Source: Hyalangium ruber (GTDB lineage Bacteria; Myxococcota; Myxococcia; Myxococcales; Myxococcaceae). Taken from it: a DNA stretch of 64,000 nt. A program made the position numbers and the translations under genes. The DNA lies in assembly GCF_034259325.1 (NCBI RefSeq), contig NZ_JAXIVS010000001.1, forward strand, positions 124,001-188,000. The letters are read 5' to 3'. Positions 8,578 through 18,206 of the stretch are shown piece by piece (position 1 is the first letter of the stretch; each line of letters begins with the position of its first letter). Below the pieces are notes generated by a model. The model saw nothing but the letters and a program-made list of their open reading frames with translations. It was not told where the DNA came from and did not search any database.

Positions 8578-11213
8578 AAGGCATCAAGCCCCAGCGACTG
8601 GGCATCCTCACGCGGCCCTTCGAGCACGAAGGGGTGTTCCACTTCGCGGTCAGCGTGCTGGCCTTCTTCTCGTTCGAGGCGCCCTCCCAGCTGCTCTCCG
8701 AGGTGGAGCTGTGGAAGTTCCTCCCGAAGGAGCTGGGCAAGGACGCGGCCCTGGACATGGGCATGCCCAAGGCCCACGCCGAGGTGCTGCTCACGGCCAA
8801 GGCCTACCCTGCCGGCAGCAAGGGCCAGGGAGCCTGTCCGGTGCGGCTGCGGCTGGGCAAGGTGGACAAGACGCTCTACGCGGTGGGAGACCGCTTCTGG
8901 AAGGGCGGCGTGCCCACGCAGCCCCTGCCCTTCAAGGAGCTGCCCATCACCTACGCGAACGCGTACGGCGGAGCGGGCTACCCGCAGAACCCGCTCGGCA
9001 AGGGCTTCGCGCCCGTGCGCACGCCCCAGGGCGAGCTGCACCCGCTGCCCAACATCGAGAACCCCAAGCAGCTCGTCAGCACCCCGAAGGACAAGCGGAT
9101 GCCGGCCGGGTTCGGCCCGTACGATCTCACCTGGCCCCAGCGCTTCTCGAAGACGGGGACGTACGACGAGAAGTGGATGAAGGAGCGCTTCCCGGGCTTC
9201 GCCAAGGACATCGACTGGACCTTCTTCAACACCGCGCCGGAGGATCAGCAGTTCGACGGCTATCTCCAGGGTGATGAGCCCTTCACGCTGGAGAACATGC
9301 ACCCGGCCAAGCCGGTCCTCCAGGGACGGCTGCCCCACCTCAAGGCGCGGGCGTTCATCAATCAGAAGACGGACAAGGGCGAGGAGTTCCGCGAGCTGTC
9401 CACGCGACTCGACACGGTCCACCTGTTCCCGCATGCGGAGCGCGGCGTGCTCGTGTTCCGCGCCGTCACCCAGGTGACCGAGGACGACGCCGCGGACGTG
9501 CTGCAGCTCATGGTGGCCTGCGAGGCACCGGATGCCCCTCGACCGCTGGCGCACTATCGCGGGGTGCTCGCCGAGCGGCTCGACCGGGAGAAGGGGTACC
9601 TGGCCGCCCTCCGGGACAGTGATTTGATGCCGCCCGCGGCCGAAGGCGCGAAGCCCGCGTGGGCCGAGCTGCCGGACCTGCCCCCGGCTCCGGAGAAGCG
9701 GCTGGAGAAGAACCTGCGCAAGCGCGCGGAGCTCGAGATGGAGCGGATCCGGCAGGAGATCCGCGCACAGGGGCTCGACCCGGACAAGCACGTGCCCAAG
9801 GCGCTGCCGCCGGAGCCTCCGCCGCCAAAGCTGGAGGAGCTGGGCGCCGTCATCCAGACCGCCATGGCCACGGCGGACGAGCAACTGCGCCAGGCGGAGG
9901 CGAACCGCACGAAGGCCGAGCAGGAGGCCCGAGCGATCTGCAAGCAGCTCGGGCTGGACTACGACCAGGTGGTGGCCAAGCACCAGAGCAAGCAGGGCGG
10001 CCCTCCCGCCTACTCCGCCGACGCGGAGCTGGCGCGCATGAAGCAGTCGGTCGCCGACCTCAAGGCGCTCGGTGTCAACCTGCCCAACGTGGAGGCGCAG
10101 GTCCAGGATCCAGCCCTGGAGGAGAAGCTGCGCAAGACGGAGGCGGCGCTGCTGTTGAGCTACCGCATCAGCGCGCACCACCAGCCAGCGGCCTCGCGGC
10201 TCCCTCCAGAGGAGGCGGCGCGGGTTCGTCAGCAGGTGCTCGCGCTCTTCAAGGCGGGCGAGAGCTTCGAGGGCCGGGACCTGACGGGCGCCGACCTGTC
10301 TCGCCTGGAGCTGCCGGGGGCCAACTTCCGCGGCGCGCTGATGGAGAGCGTGAACCTCAGCGGCGCCGACTTGAGCGGAGCGGACTTCACCGGCGCGGTG
10401 CTCGCGCGGGCGGACCTGTCCGAGGCGAACCTGTCCGGCACCGTCTTCGCGGGCGCCAATCTGGGCCAGGCCCGCCTCGTGAAGGCGCGAATGGCCGAGC
10501 CGGGAGACCTGTCGCGCGTCATCCTCGCCCGCGCGGACCTCACCCGGGCGAGCCTGCGCGGGGCGCGCATGGAGGGCGTGGATCTCTCGGAGGCCGTGGT
10601 GGCTGGCGCGGACCTGGGAGGCGTGGTGGCGCGCGAGCTCACGCTGCTGCGGACCGATCTGTCCGGCATCAAGCTGGCGGGCGCAGACCTGCGCAAGAGC
10701 AACTTCATCGAGGTGACGGTGGCCGGCGTGGACTTCACCGGCGCCACCCTCACCGGCGCCGTCTTCGTCACCTGCAAGGGGGACGGGGCGTGCTTCTACA
10801 AGGCCCAGCTCGACAACCTGCGCCTGGTCAAGGACTGCTCCTTCGCCAAGGTGGACTTCCGGGAGGCCAACCTCCAGGGCGCCAACCTACGCTCCACCCG
10901 CCTGGAGGAGTCCGACTTCAGCCAGGCCACGCTCAAGGGCGCGGACCTCAGCGAGAGCAACCTGCAGCGGGCCCGCTTCTACCGGGCGGTGGCTCCCGAG
11001 GCGCGCTTCATGAAGGCGGACCTGACGGACGCCCACCTGGTGTCCTGCAACCTCATGCAAGGCATCCTCCAGAAGGCCCGCATCCAGGGCGCGGACTTCC
11101 GGGGCGCCAACCTCTTCCGGGTGGACTTCGCCCGCGTGCGTGGCTCGGCCAAGAGCCTCCAGGACGCCAACGTCAAGCAGGTGCGCATCCTCCCCCGGAG
11201 CCCCCATGGATAG
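8574..11213 (+). CDS. DUF2169 domain - pentapeptide repeat fusion, T6SS accessory/effector-associated
   Basis: An 879-residue cytosolic protein with three parts. Residues 1 to about 340 match the DUF2169 type found next to vgrG (for example YAVGDRFWKGG, PITYANAYGGAGYPQNPLGKG, and the LQGDEPFTLENMHP stretch). Residues of about 360-530 are charged and largely alpha-helical (EKRLEKNLRKRAELEMERIRQ). From about residue 560 to the end there are dozens of A(D/N)LSGAxL-type five-residue units, which build a right-handed quadrilateral beta-helix. DUF2169 proteins are thought to help load effectors or shape VgrG/PAAR tips; the repeat part could be chaperone, scaffold or cargo. It overlaps vgrG by 4 bp and the following pentapeptide gene by 8 bp, so the three are very likely translationally coupled. 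Confidence 0.88.
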   Translation: MKGIKPQRLGILTRPFEHEGVFHFAVSVLAFFSFEAPSQLLSEVELWKFLPKELGKDAALDMGMPKAHAEVLLTAKAYPAGSKGQGACPVRLRLGKVDKTLYAVGDRFWKGGVPTQPLPFKELPITYANAYGGAGYPQNPLGKGFAPVRTPQGELHPLPNIENPKQLVSTPKDKRMPAGFGPYDLTWPQRFSKTGTYDEKWMKERFPGFAKDIDWTFFNTAPEDQQFDGYLQGDEPFTLENMHPAKPVLQGRLPHLKARAFINQKTDKGEEFRELSTRLDTVHLFPHAERGVLVFRAVTQVTEDDAADVLQLMVACEAPDAPRPLAHYRGVLAERLDREKGYLAALRDSDLMPPAAEGAKPAWAELPDLPPAPEKRLEKNLRKRAELEMERIRQEIRAQGLDPDKHVPKALPPEPPPPKLEELGAVIQTAMATADEQLRQAEANRTKAEQEARAICKQLGLDYDQVVAKHQSKQGGPPAYSADAELARMKQSVADLKALGVNLPNVEAQVQDPALEEKLRKTEAALLLSYRISAHHQPAASRLPPEEAARVRQQVLALFKAGESFEGRDLTGADLSRLELPGANFRGALMESVNLSGADLSGADFTGAVLARADLSEANLSGTVFAGANLGQARLVKARMAEPGDLSRVILARADLTRASLRGARMEGVDLSEAVVAGADLGGVVARELTLLRTDLSGIKLAGADLRKSNFIEVTVAGVDFTGATLTGAVFVTCKGDGACFYKAQLDNLRLVKDCSFAKVDFREANLQGANLRSTRLEESDFSQATLKGADLSESNLQRARFYRAVAPEARFMKADLTDAHLVSCNLMQGILQKARIQGADFRGANLFRVDFARVRGSAKSLQDANVKQVRILPRSPHG

Positions 11214-12252
11214 GGCCGAGCTGCGCGCCTGGATCGAACGCGGTGAGCCCGTCACGGATCTGGATCTGTCCGGCGCGGCCTTCGCGGGCGCCGATCTGTC
11301 GGGCGCCATCTTCGAGAAGGTCCGCTTCCAGGGCGCGGACCTGACCGGCGCGGATCTGCGCGAGTCCACGTTCATCCAGTGTGACTTCTCCGGTGCGCGG
11401 ATGGGCGGAGTCCAGCTCCAACACGCCGTGGTGCAGGAGGGAAACCTGAAGGGCGCGGTGCTGGCCAAGGCCTCGCTGGTGCTCACGCAGTTCATCCAGT
11501 CCCAGCTCGTCTCCGCGGACCTGAGCGGGACGAAGATGCAGCAGGCGGCGCTGCTGCGCGTGGACTTGTCCGGTGCCTCCTTCGCGGGGGCGGACATGGA
11601 CCGGGCCGCCGTGGTCGAGTCCAAGACGGCGGGCGTGGACCTCACGGGCGCGAGGCTGAAGCAGACGACGCTGTACCAGGCCGACCTGCGCCAGGCGAAG
11701 CTCGGTGGGGCGAAGTTCGAGCTGGCTGTGCTGGTGGAGAGCAAGCTGGCCGGCCTGGACCTGCGCGGCGGCGACTTCACGCTGACCCAGTTCACCGGCG
11801 CAGACCTCACGGGGTGCGACCTGCGCGAGGCGAACCTCACCCAGTGCAACTTCAAGGACGCCCTGCTGGAGGGCGCGAAGCTGGACGGTGCCCAGGCTCC
11901 CAACGCCCTGTTCGTGGGGGCGAAGCTCAAGCGGGCGAGCCTGCGCGGGACGCAGCTGTTCCAATCGATCTTCATGGACGCCGACCTGACGCAGGCCGAT
12001 TGCACCGGCGCCCAGATGCAGCAGTGCATCCTTCACCGGGCCGCCTGCCTGGTGGTGCGCTTCACCAACGCCGACCTCACCTACGCGGACTTCTCCTCGG
12101 CGGACGTGTCGGGGGCGCACTTCACGGGCGCCACCGTCACCCGGGCGAAGTTCCACCGGACGAAGGAAGAGGGCACACTGAACAAGGGGCGAGGGGCGTT
12201 GGGAGACGATCCGGAGCTGGCCGAAGCCGAACGTTGGAAGCCGAGATACTGA
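11206..12252 (+). CDS. pentapeptide repeat protein of the T6SS module
   Basis: A 348-residue protein consisting almost entirely of pentapeptide repeats (FAGADLSGAIF, GADLTGADLRE, TLYQADLRQAKLGGAKF), with a short N-terminal helix MDRAELRAWIERGEP and a charged C-terminal tail. It overlaps the end of the preceding DUF2169-pentapeptide gene by 8 bp in another frame. It reads like a stand-alone relative of that protein's C-terminal half. Functions in this fold include DNA mimicry (gyrase protection) and scaffolding, but the genomic setting points to VgrG-linked effector handling or immunity. Which of these applies cannot be decided from sequence. Confidence 0.85.
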   Translation: MDRAELRAWIERGEPVTDLDLSGAAFAGADLSGAIFEKVRFQGADLTGADLRESTFIQCDFSGARMGGVQLQHAVVQEGNLKGAVLAKASLVLTQFIQSQLVSADLSGTKMQQAALLRVDLSGASFAGADMDRAAVVESKTAGVDLTGARLKQTTLYQADLRQAKLGGAKFELAVLVESKLAGLDLRGGDFTLTQFTGADLTGCDLREANLTQCNFKDALLEGAKLDGAQAPNALFVGAKLKRASLRGTQLFQSIFMDADLTQADCTGAQMQQCILHRAACLVVRFTNADLTYADFSSADVSGAHFTGATVTRAKFHRTKEEGTLNKGRGALGDDPELAEAERWKPRY

Positions 12253-12260
12253 GAGGACGT

Positions 12261-12914
12261 ATGCGACAGCTCGCGAGGGTGCGGGAGCAGAAAGAGGCGT
12301 TCCAGGAGTCGGGCACCGTCATGGAGACGGGCGACGGGGGCGCGCTCACGGTGCGCACCGAGTCGGGCATGTACGGTGCGCGCCGGGCCTTCAGTTGTCT
12401 GGTGGAGCCCATGGTGGGAGACGTCGTCCTGCTGAGCGGGCTGCCTGGCGGGCAGTGCTACGTGCTCGCGGTGCTGGAGCGCGAGTCGGATGCTCCGGCG
12501 CGGCTGGTCTCGGAGGGAAACCTCGAGGTCCGGCTGCCGCGCGGGCGCTTCGTGGTCGCGGCCCAGGAGGGCGTGGACCTCGTCTCCGCCCAGGAGGTCT
12601 CCGTCACGGCCGGCGGGGTCCGCGTACACGCGACCGAGGGCAACGTCGTGGTCCGCCAGCTCTCCGTGCTCGGCGCATTCGTGCGCGCCGAGTTCGACCG
12701 CATCAAGGTCATGGCCGAGAGCTGTGATTCGGTGTTCGACCGGATGCTGCAGCGGGTGAAGCGCTCCTACCGCTTCGTCGAGGAGCACGATCAGGTACGC
12801 GCGGCGCAGATCGACTACGTGGCCCAGAACAACGCCAGCCTGCGCGGCGAGAACACGCTGATCACCGCCAAGGACCTGATCAAGGTCGACGGCGAGCAGA
12901 TCCACCTCGGATAG
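12261..12914 (+). CDS. DUF3540 family protein of the T6SS module
   Basis: A 217-residue protein starting MRQLARVREQKE, with GAGAGGA just upstream of the ATG. It shows the DUF3540 layout: an N-terminal small beta domain (GALTVRTESGMYGARRAFSCLVEPMVGDVVLLSGL), a central beta-repeat region (GNLEVRLPRGRFVVAAQEGVDLVSAQEVSVTAGGVRVHATEGNVVV) that looks like a short VgrG-type beta helix, then a helical segment and a C-terminal VgrG-like tail (LITAKDLIKVDGEQIHLG). Such proteins occur only in VgrG/DUF2169/DUF4150 clusters and probably contribute to an effector-delivery tip. It sits 8 bp after the pentapeptide gene and 11 bp before the PAAR-like gene. Confidence 0.8.
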   Translation: MRQLARVREQKEAFQESGTVMETGDGGALTVRTESGMYGARRAFSCLVEPMVGDVVLLSGLPGGQCYVLAVLERESDAPARLVSEGNLEVRLPRGRFVVAAQEGVDLVSAQEVSVTAGGVRVHATEGNVVVRQLSVLGAFVRAEFDRIKVMAESCDSVFDRMLQRVKRSYRFVEEHDQVRAAQIDYVAQNNASLRGENTLITAKDLIKVDGEQIHLG

Positions 12915-12925
12915 GGAGCGCCACC

Positions 12926-13318
12926 ATGTTCGCGAACACGCAGATGATGGGGATGGACATGGGCTTTCCGGACGTCTGTCTGACGCCCATACCCGCGCCG
13001 ACGCCCATCCCCTACCCCAACATCGCCATGGGGCCCATGGGCGTGCCGGCCGCCTATCACATCCTGTTCATGTGTACGCCCGCCCACAACCTGGGCACCA
13101 TGGTCCCGCTGACGAACGGAGACAACGCCGGCGTGGCCATGGGCGTCGCCTCGGGCACCGTGATGGGGCCGGCGCGCCACCTGACGGGAGCCTTCACCGT
13201 GCTGGTGGGCGGCATGCCCGCCACGCGCCTGACGAGCGTGGCCCTGCAGAACTCGACCAACTGCCCGGGCATGCGGATCGTCCCGAGCCAGACCAAGGTG
13301 CTCATCCTCGCCCCCTGA
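12926..13318 (+). CDS. DUF4150 PAAR-like spike protein
   Basis: A 130-residue protein with proline/glycine-rich, beta-prone sequence: MGFPDVCLTPIPAPTPIPYPNIA, then GPARHLTGAFTVLVGGMPATRLTSV and NCPGMRIVPSQTKVLILAP. These are signatures of DUF4150 (PAAR-like) proteins, which form the sharpened cone on a VgrG trimer and can carry effectors. This copy is a bare tip without a C-terminal toxin extension, so any effector must be a separate protein. AGGGAG precedes the ATG. It lies between the DUF3540 gene and a membrane-anchored protein on the same strand. Confidence 0.85.
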   Translation: MFANTQMMGMDMGFPDVCLTPIPAPTPIPYPNIAMGPMGVPAAYHILFMCTPAHNLGTMVPLTNGDNAGVAMGVASGTVMGPARHLTGAFTVLVGGMPATRLTSVALQNSTNCPGMRIVPSQTKVLILAP

Positions 13319-13343
13319 GGGCCTTGGAGAAGGAGCCGCGCGC

Positions 13344-13985
13344 GTGGACATCCCGAATTGGGTCGAGGCCATCTTCCGGGGACCGTGGCTCTGCATCGCC
13401 ATCGCGGCAGGGGTCACCCTCTTCATCCTGTTCTCCGATGGAGGGGGCAAGGCCCAGCGCTCCGAGAAGGAGGCCCAGGCCCTGAAGAACGTGCCGCAGT
13501 CCGCGGTGAAGCAGGCCCGCAAGCTCGTCCAGGAGAACACGCCCCTGCTCGCGGTGAAGCTGCTCAATGAAGTGGCGGGCATCTCGAACGTGGACGCGCA
13601 TGCGTACGTCCAGACGTTCCAGGCCATCCAGGAGGGCCACTTGTCCTTCGGAGAGGCCCTCACCGTCGAGCTCGCGTGCGACGTGAAGGCGCACATGGAC
13701 AAGTCCGAGCGCGAGCAGGCCGTGAAGCTCCTGGTGTCGCGCGCGGGCGCTCCCCAGGAAGAGGCCGTGCGGCTGGTGGAGATGCTAGGCGCGTCGAGCC
13801 GGAGCAACCGCGCCCGGGTCGCGGGCAAGCCCCTGCCGGAAGCGGCGTCCGCGGAGGATCTCAAGAAGGTCGATGCCCTCGCGGCCGAGGGCAAGGCCAT
13901 CGAGGCGATCAAGCTCTACCGGCAGCTCACCGGCGCGAGCCTGAAGGAAGCCAAGGACTACGTGGACTCCCGCTCCGCGCGCTGA
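13344..13985 (+). CDS. membrane-anchored protein with ribosomal L7/L12 C-terminal-like domain
   Basis: A 213-residue protein with a GTG start and a good ribosome-binding site (GAAGGAG, eight bases). After a short N-terminus comes one membrane segment (about residues 13-32, GPWLCIAIAAGVTLFILFS), then a charged helical body with two helical repeats. The C-terminal 45 residues (KKVDALAAEGKAIEAIKLYRQLTGASLKEAKDYVDS) resemble the L7/L12 C-terminal domain, which elsewhere binds partner proteins. It is the last gene of the VgrG module, 25 bp after the PAAR-like gene. It could be an immunity protein, a membrane adaptor or the cargo itself. No toxin motif is visible; the role is unknown. Confidence 0.6.
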   Translation: MDIPNWVEAIFRGPWLCIAIAAGVTLFILFSDGGGKAQRSEKEAQALKNVPQSAVKQARKLVQENTPLLAVKLLNEVAGISNVDAHAYVQTFQAIQEGHLSFGEALTVELACDVKAHMDKSEREQAVKLLVSRAGAPQEEAVRLVEMLGASSRSNRARVAGKPLPEAASAEDLKKVDALAAEGKAIEAIKLYRQLTGASLKEAKDYVDSRSAR

Positions 13986-13994
13986 GCCAGCGGC

Positions 13995-14435
13995 TCAGCT
14001 GTTGCGCAGCGGCTTGCCTTCCGCGTCCTTCGGCGACTCGCCGACGAGGATCATGATGCCGTCGATCAGCGGCCAGAGCGCCCCGAGGCCGCAGGTGAGG
14101 AACGTCACCGCGATCTGCGCGATCGCGATGCCCACGTGGCCCGTGTAGAAGCGGCCAATGCCCAGGCCTCCCAGGCAGATCTGCAGCACCCCGGCGACGA
14201 TCTTGCTCCGGTGCGAGAAGGGCAGCCCCGTCTTGGGGTCGATGCCATAGGGCGCCGCCCCGCTGAACGTCGACGCGGTGAGCGGCTGCCCCAGCCGCGG
14301 CTCCTGCGTCGGTCGCACGAGCGTCTGGGACACCGTCGGCGACGGCTGCGACGTGGGCGCACTCATCCGCGCTCCGCACACCGTACAAAAGCTGGCCCCG
14401 GACGCTACCTGGCTACCGCACTGGTTACAGAACAC
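13995..14435 (-). CDS. zinc-ribbon TM2 domain membrane protein
   Basis: A 146-residue protein. The N-terminal zinc ribbon is CNQCGSQVASGASFCTVCG (Cys3, Cys6, Cys17, Cys20). A Ser/Thr/Pro/Gln linker follows, then a TM2 domain (about residues 65-135) with SKIVAGVLQICLGGLGIGRFYTGHVGIAIAQ and a second membrane segment ending in DGIMIL. TM2 proteins are small two-helix membrane proteins of unclear function. The start is GTG, with GAGGAG seven bases upstream. It converges on the end of the T6SS module, with only 9 bp between the stops. Confidence 0.85.
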   Translation of the reverse strand: MFCNQCGSQVASGASFCTVCGARMSAPTSQPSPTVSQTLVRPTQEPRLGQPLTASTFSGAAPYGIDPKTGLPFSHRSKIVAGVLQICLGGLGIGRFYTGHVGIAIAQIAVTFLTCGLGALWPLIDGIMILVGESPKDAEGKPLRNS

Positions 14436-14474
14436 GCGAGCGCTCCTCGAGAGGTGGAGATGAACCGCGGGGCC

Positions 14475-14810
14475 TCAGCTCCCCGCCTTCTTCATCAGCG
14501 GCATGAAGAGCCGCTCCACCGGCTTGCCGCCGATCAAGTGCTCCTCGACGATGGCCGGTACATCCTCCACCTTCACCCCACCGTACCAGACGCCTTCCGG
14601 GTAGACGACGACCGAGACGCCGAAGGCGCACGTGTCCAGGCACCCCGCCGCGTTGGCCCTCATCTGCCCCTTGATGCCGCGCTTCTCCAATTCGGCCTTG
14701 AAGGCGGCTCGCACCTCCTCGGCTCCCTTGGTGGCGCAGCACCCCTTGGGGTGCCCGTCAGGACGGCGGTTGGTGCAGACGAAGATGTGGCGCTGGAACG
14801 GGGGAGCCAT
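14475..14810 (-). CDS. (2Fe-2S) ferredoxin, thioredoxin-like
   Basis: A 111-residue protein of the thioredoxin-like [2Fe-2S] ferredoxin family. It begins RHIFVCTNRRPDGHPKGCC, with candidate ligands Cys12 and Cys24 or Cys25, then RANAAGCLDTCAFGVSVVVYP with Cys57 and Cys61. This spacing (C-x11/12-C, then C-x3-C) fits the family. The C-terminus WYGGVKVEDVPAIVEEHLIGG is also typical. It would carry single electrons; its partner is unknown. AGGA about ten bases upstream supports the ATG. It is divergent from the ribonucleotide reductase gene, which raises the possibility of a redox link, but that is only suggested by position. Confidence 0.88.
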   Translation of the reverse strand: MAPPFQRHIFVCTNRRPDGHPKGCCATKGAEEVRAAFKAELEKRGIKGQMRANAAGCLDTCAFGVSVVVYPEGVWYGGVKVEDVPAIVEEHLIGGKPVERLFMPLMKKAGS

Positions 14811-15337
14811 GGTGTCTTTTTCCTAACCCACCCCCTGTCCGAAAGCGACCACCGCGCACACTTGCCCCCTCCCCGATCCGGCCGGGGGCACTAGGCAGCC
14901 CGGAGATCCGTGCGCAGACTCACAGCAAATATCTGCCAGTGATCACAACCGTCCCGCCAGTGACCATACATGCAACGCCACATACCGACTCTTGATGCGA
15001 GGCACTGTTGATCTACCCCGTTTTTGGCCCTAAAAACCCGCCCCCGCCGCTACGGCTGGCTACAGGCCTGTCGAGCGGTTCCGGGCGTCAGCACCCGCAG
15101 GCACCCCCATCCCTAGGGTGTGGGAGAACGAGGGACACACGATATGGGGCGGAGTAGGAATCTTTCGGAGAGGCTCCCGCCGAGCGCGTCCTGCCTCGCC
15201 TGCCTGCTCTTAGTGCCCGCCCCGTATCCGCCAGGCCCTGTTCACCGCTGATCAGCCATCCCCGTGAAATCTCACGGGCTCGAAGTTCCGCAAAATTTTG
15301 CATCCATACCACGAGTGAATTTCCCGGGAGACCCGTC
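14811..15337. promoter_or_regulatory. 527-bp intergenic region between the ferredoxin and class II RNR genes
   Basis: Divergent promoters must lie here. Visible structure includes the direct repeat GCCAGTGA at 14935-14942 and 14956-14963, exactly 21 bp apart and so on the same face of the helix. There is also an A/T-armed dyad GTTTTT (15020-15025) / AAAAAC (15032-15037), which stands out in such GC-rich DNA. No cobalamin riboswitch core and no convincing NrdR box pair was found. No open frame with coding character was seen. Confidence 0.45.
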
Positions 15338-18112
<2,775 letters not shown>

Positions 18113-18138
18113 GCCCCGCCTGAGCGGGTGACGCACGA

Positions 18139-18172
18139 AGCCCCGGAGAACTCCTCCGGGGCTTTTGTTTTC
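18139..18172 (+). terminator. Rho-independent terminator after nrdJ
   Basis: Perfect 10-bp arms AGCCCCGGAG (18139-18148) and CTCCGGGGCT (18154-18163) around a five-base loop, followed by TTTGTTTTC. It begins 26 bp after the nrdJ stop. The T-run is only on the plus strand, so it ends nrdJ rather than the convergent gene. Confidence 0.92.
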
Positions 18173-18206
18173 AGGGGGCCCGCTGGGGATTCAGCGGGCC
18201 AGGGCT

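Noticed and set aside
14921-14940. Sigma-54-like promoter on the minus strand upstream of the ferredoxin gene (TGGCA..TTGCT)
   Set aside because: The GG and GC elements are nine bases apart instead of the required ten, and the surrounding bases do not fit. Only one weak element is present.
15060-15337. Cobalamin riboswitch or NrdR boxes before nrdJ
   Set aside because: No B12-box core was found, and the nearest NrdR-like run (ACACGATATGG, near 15136) is single and poorly matched.
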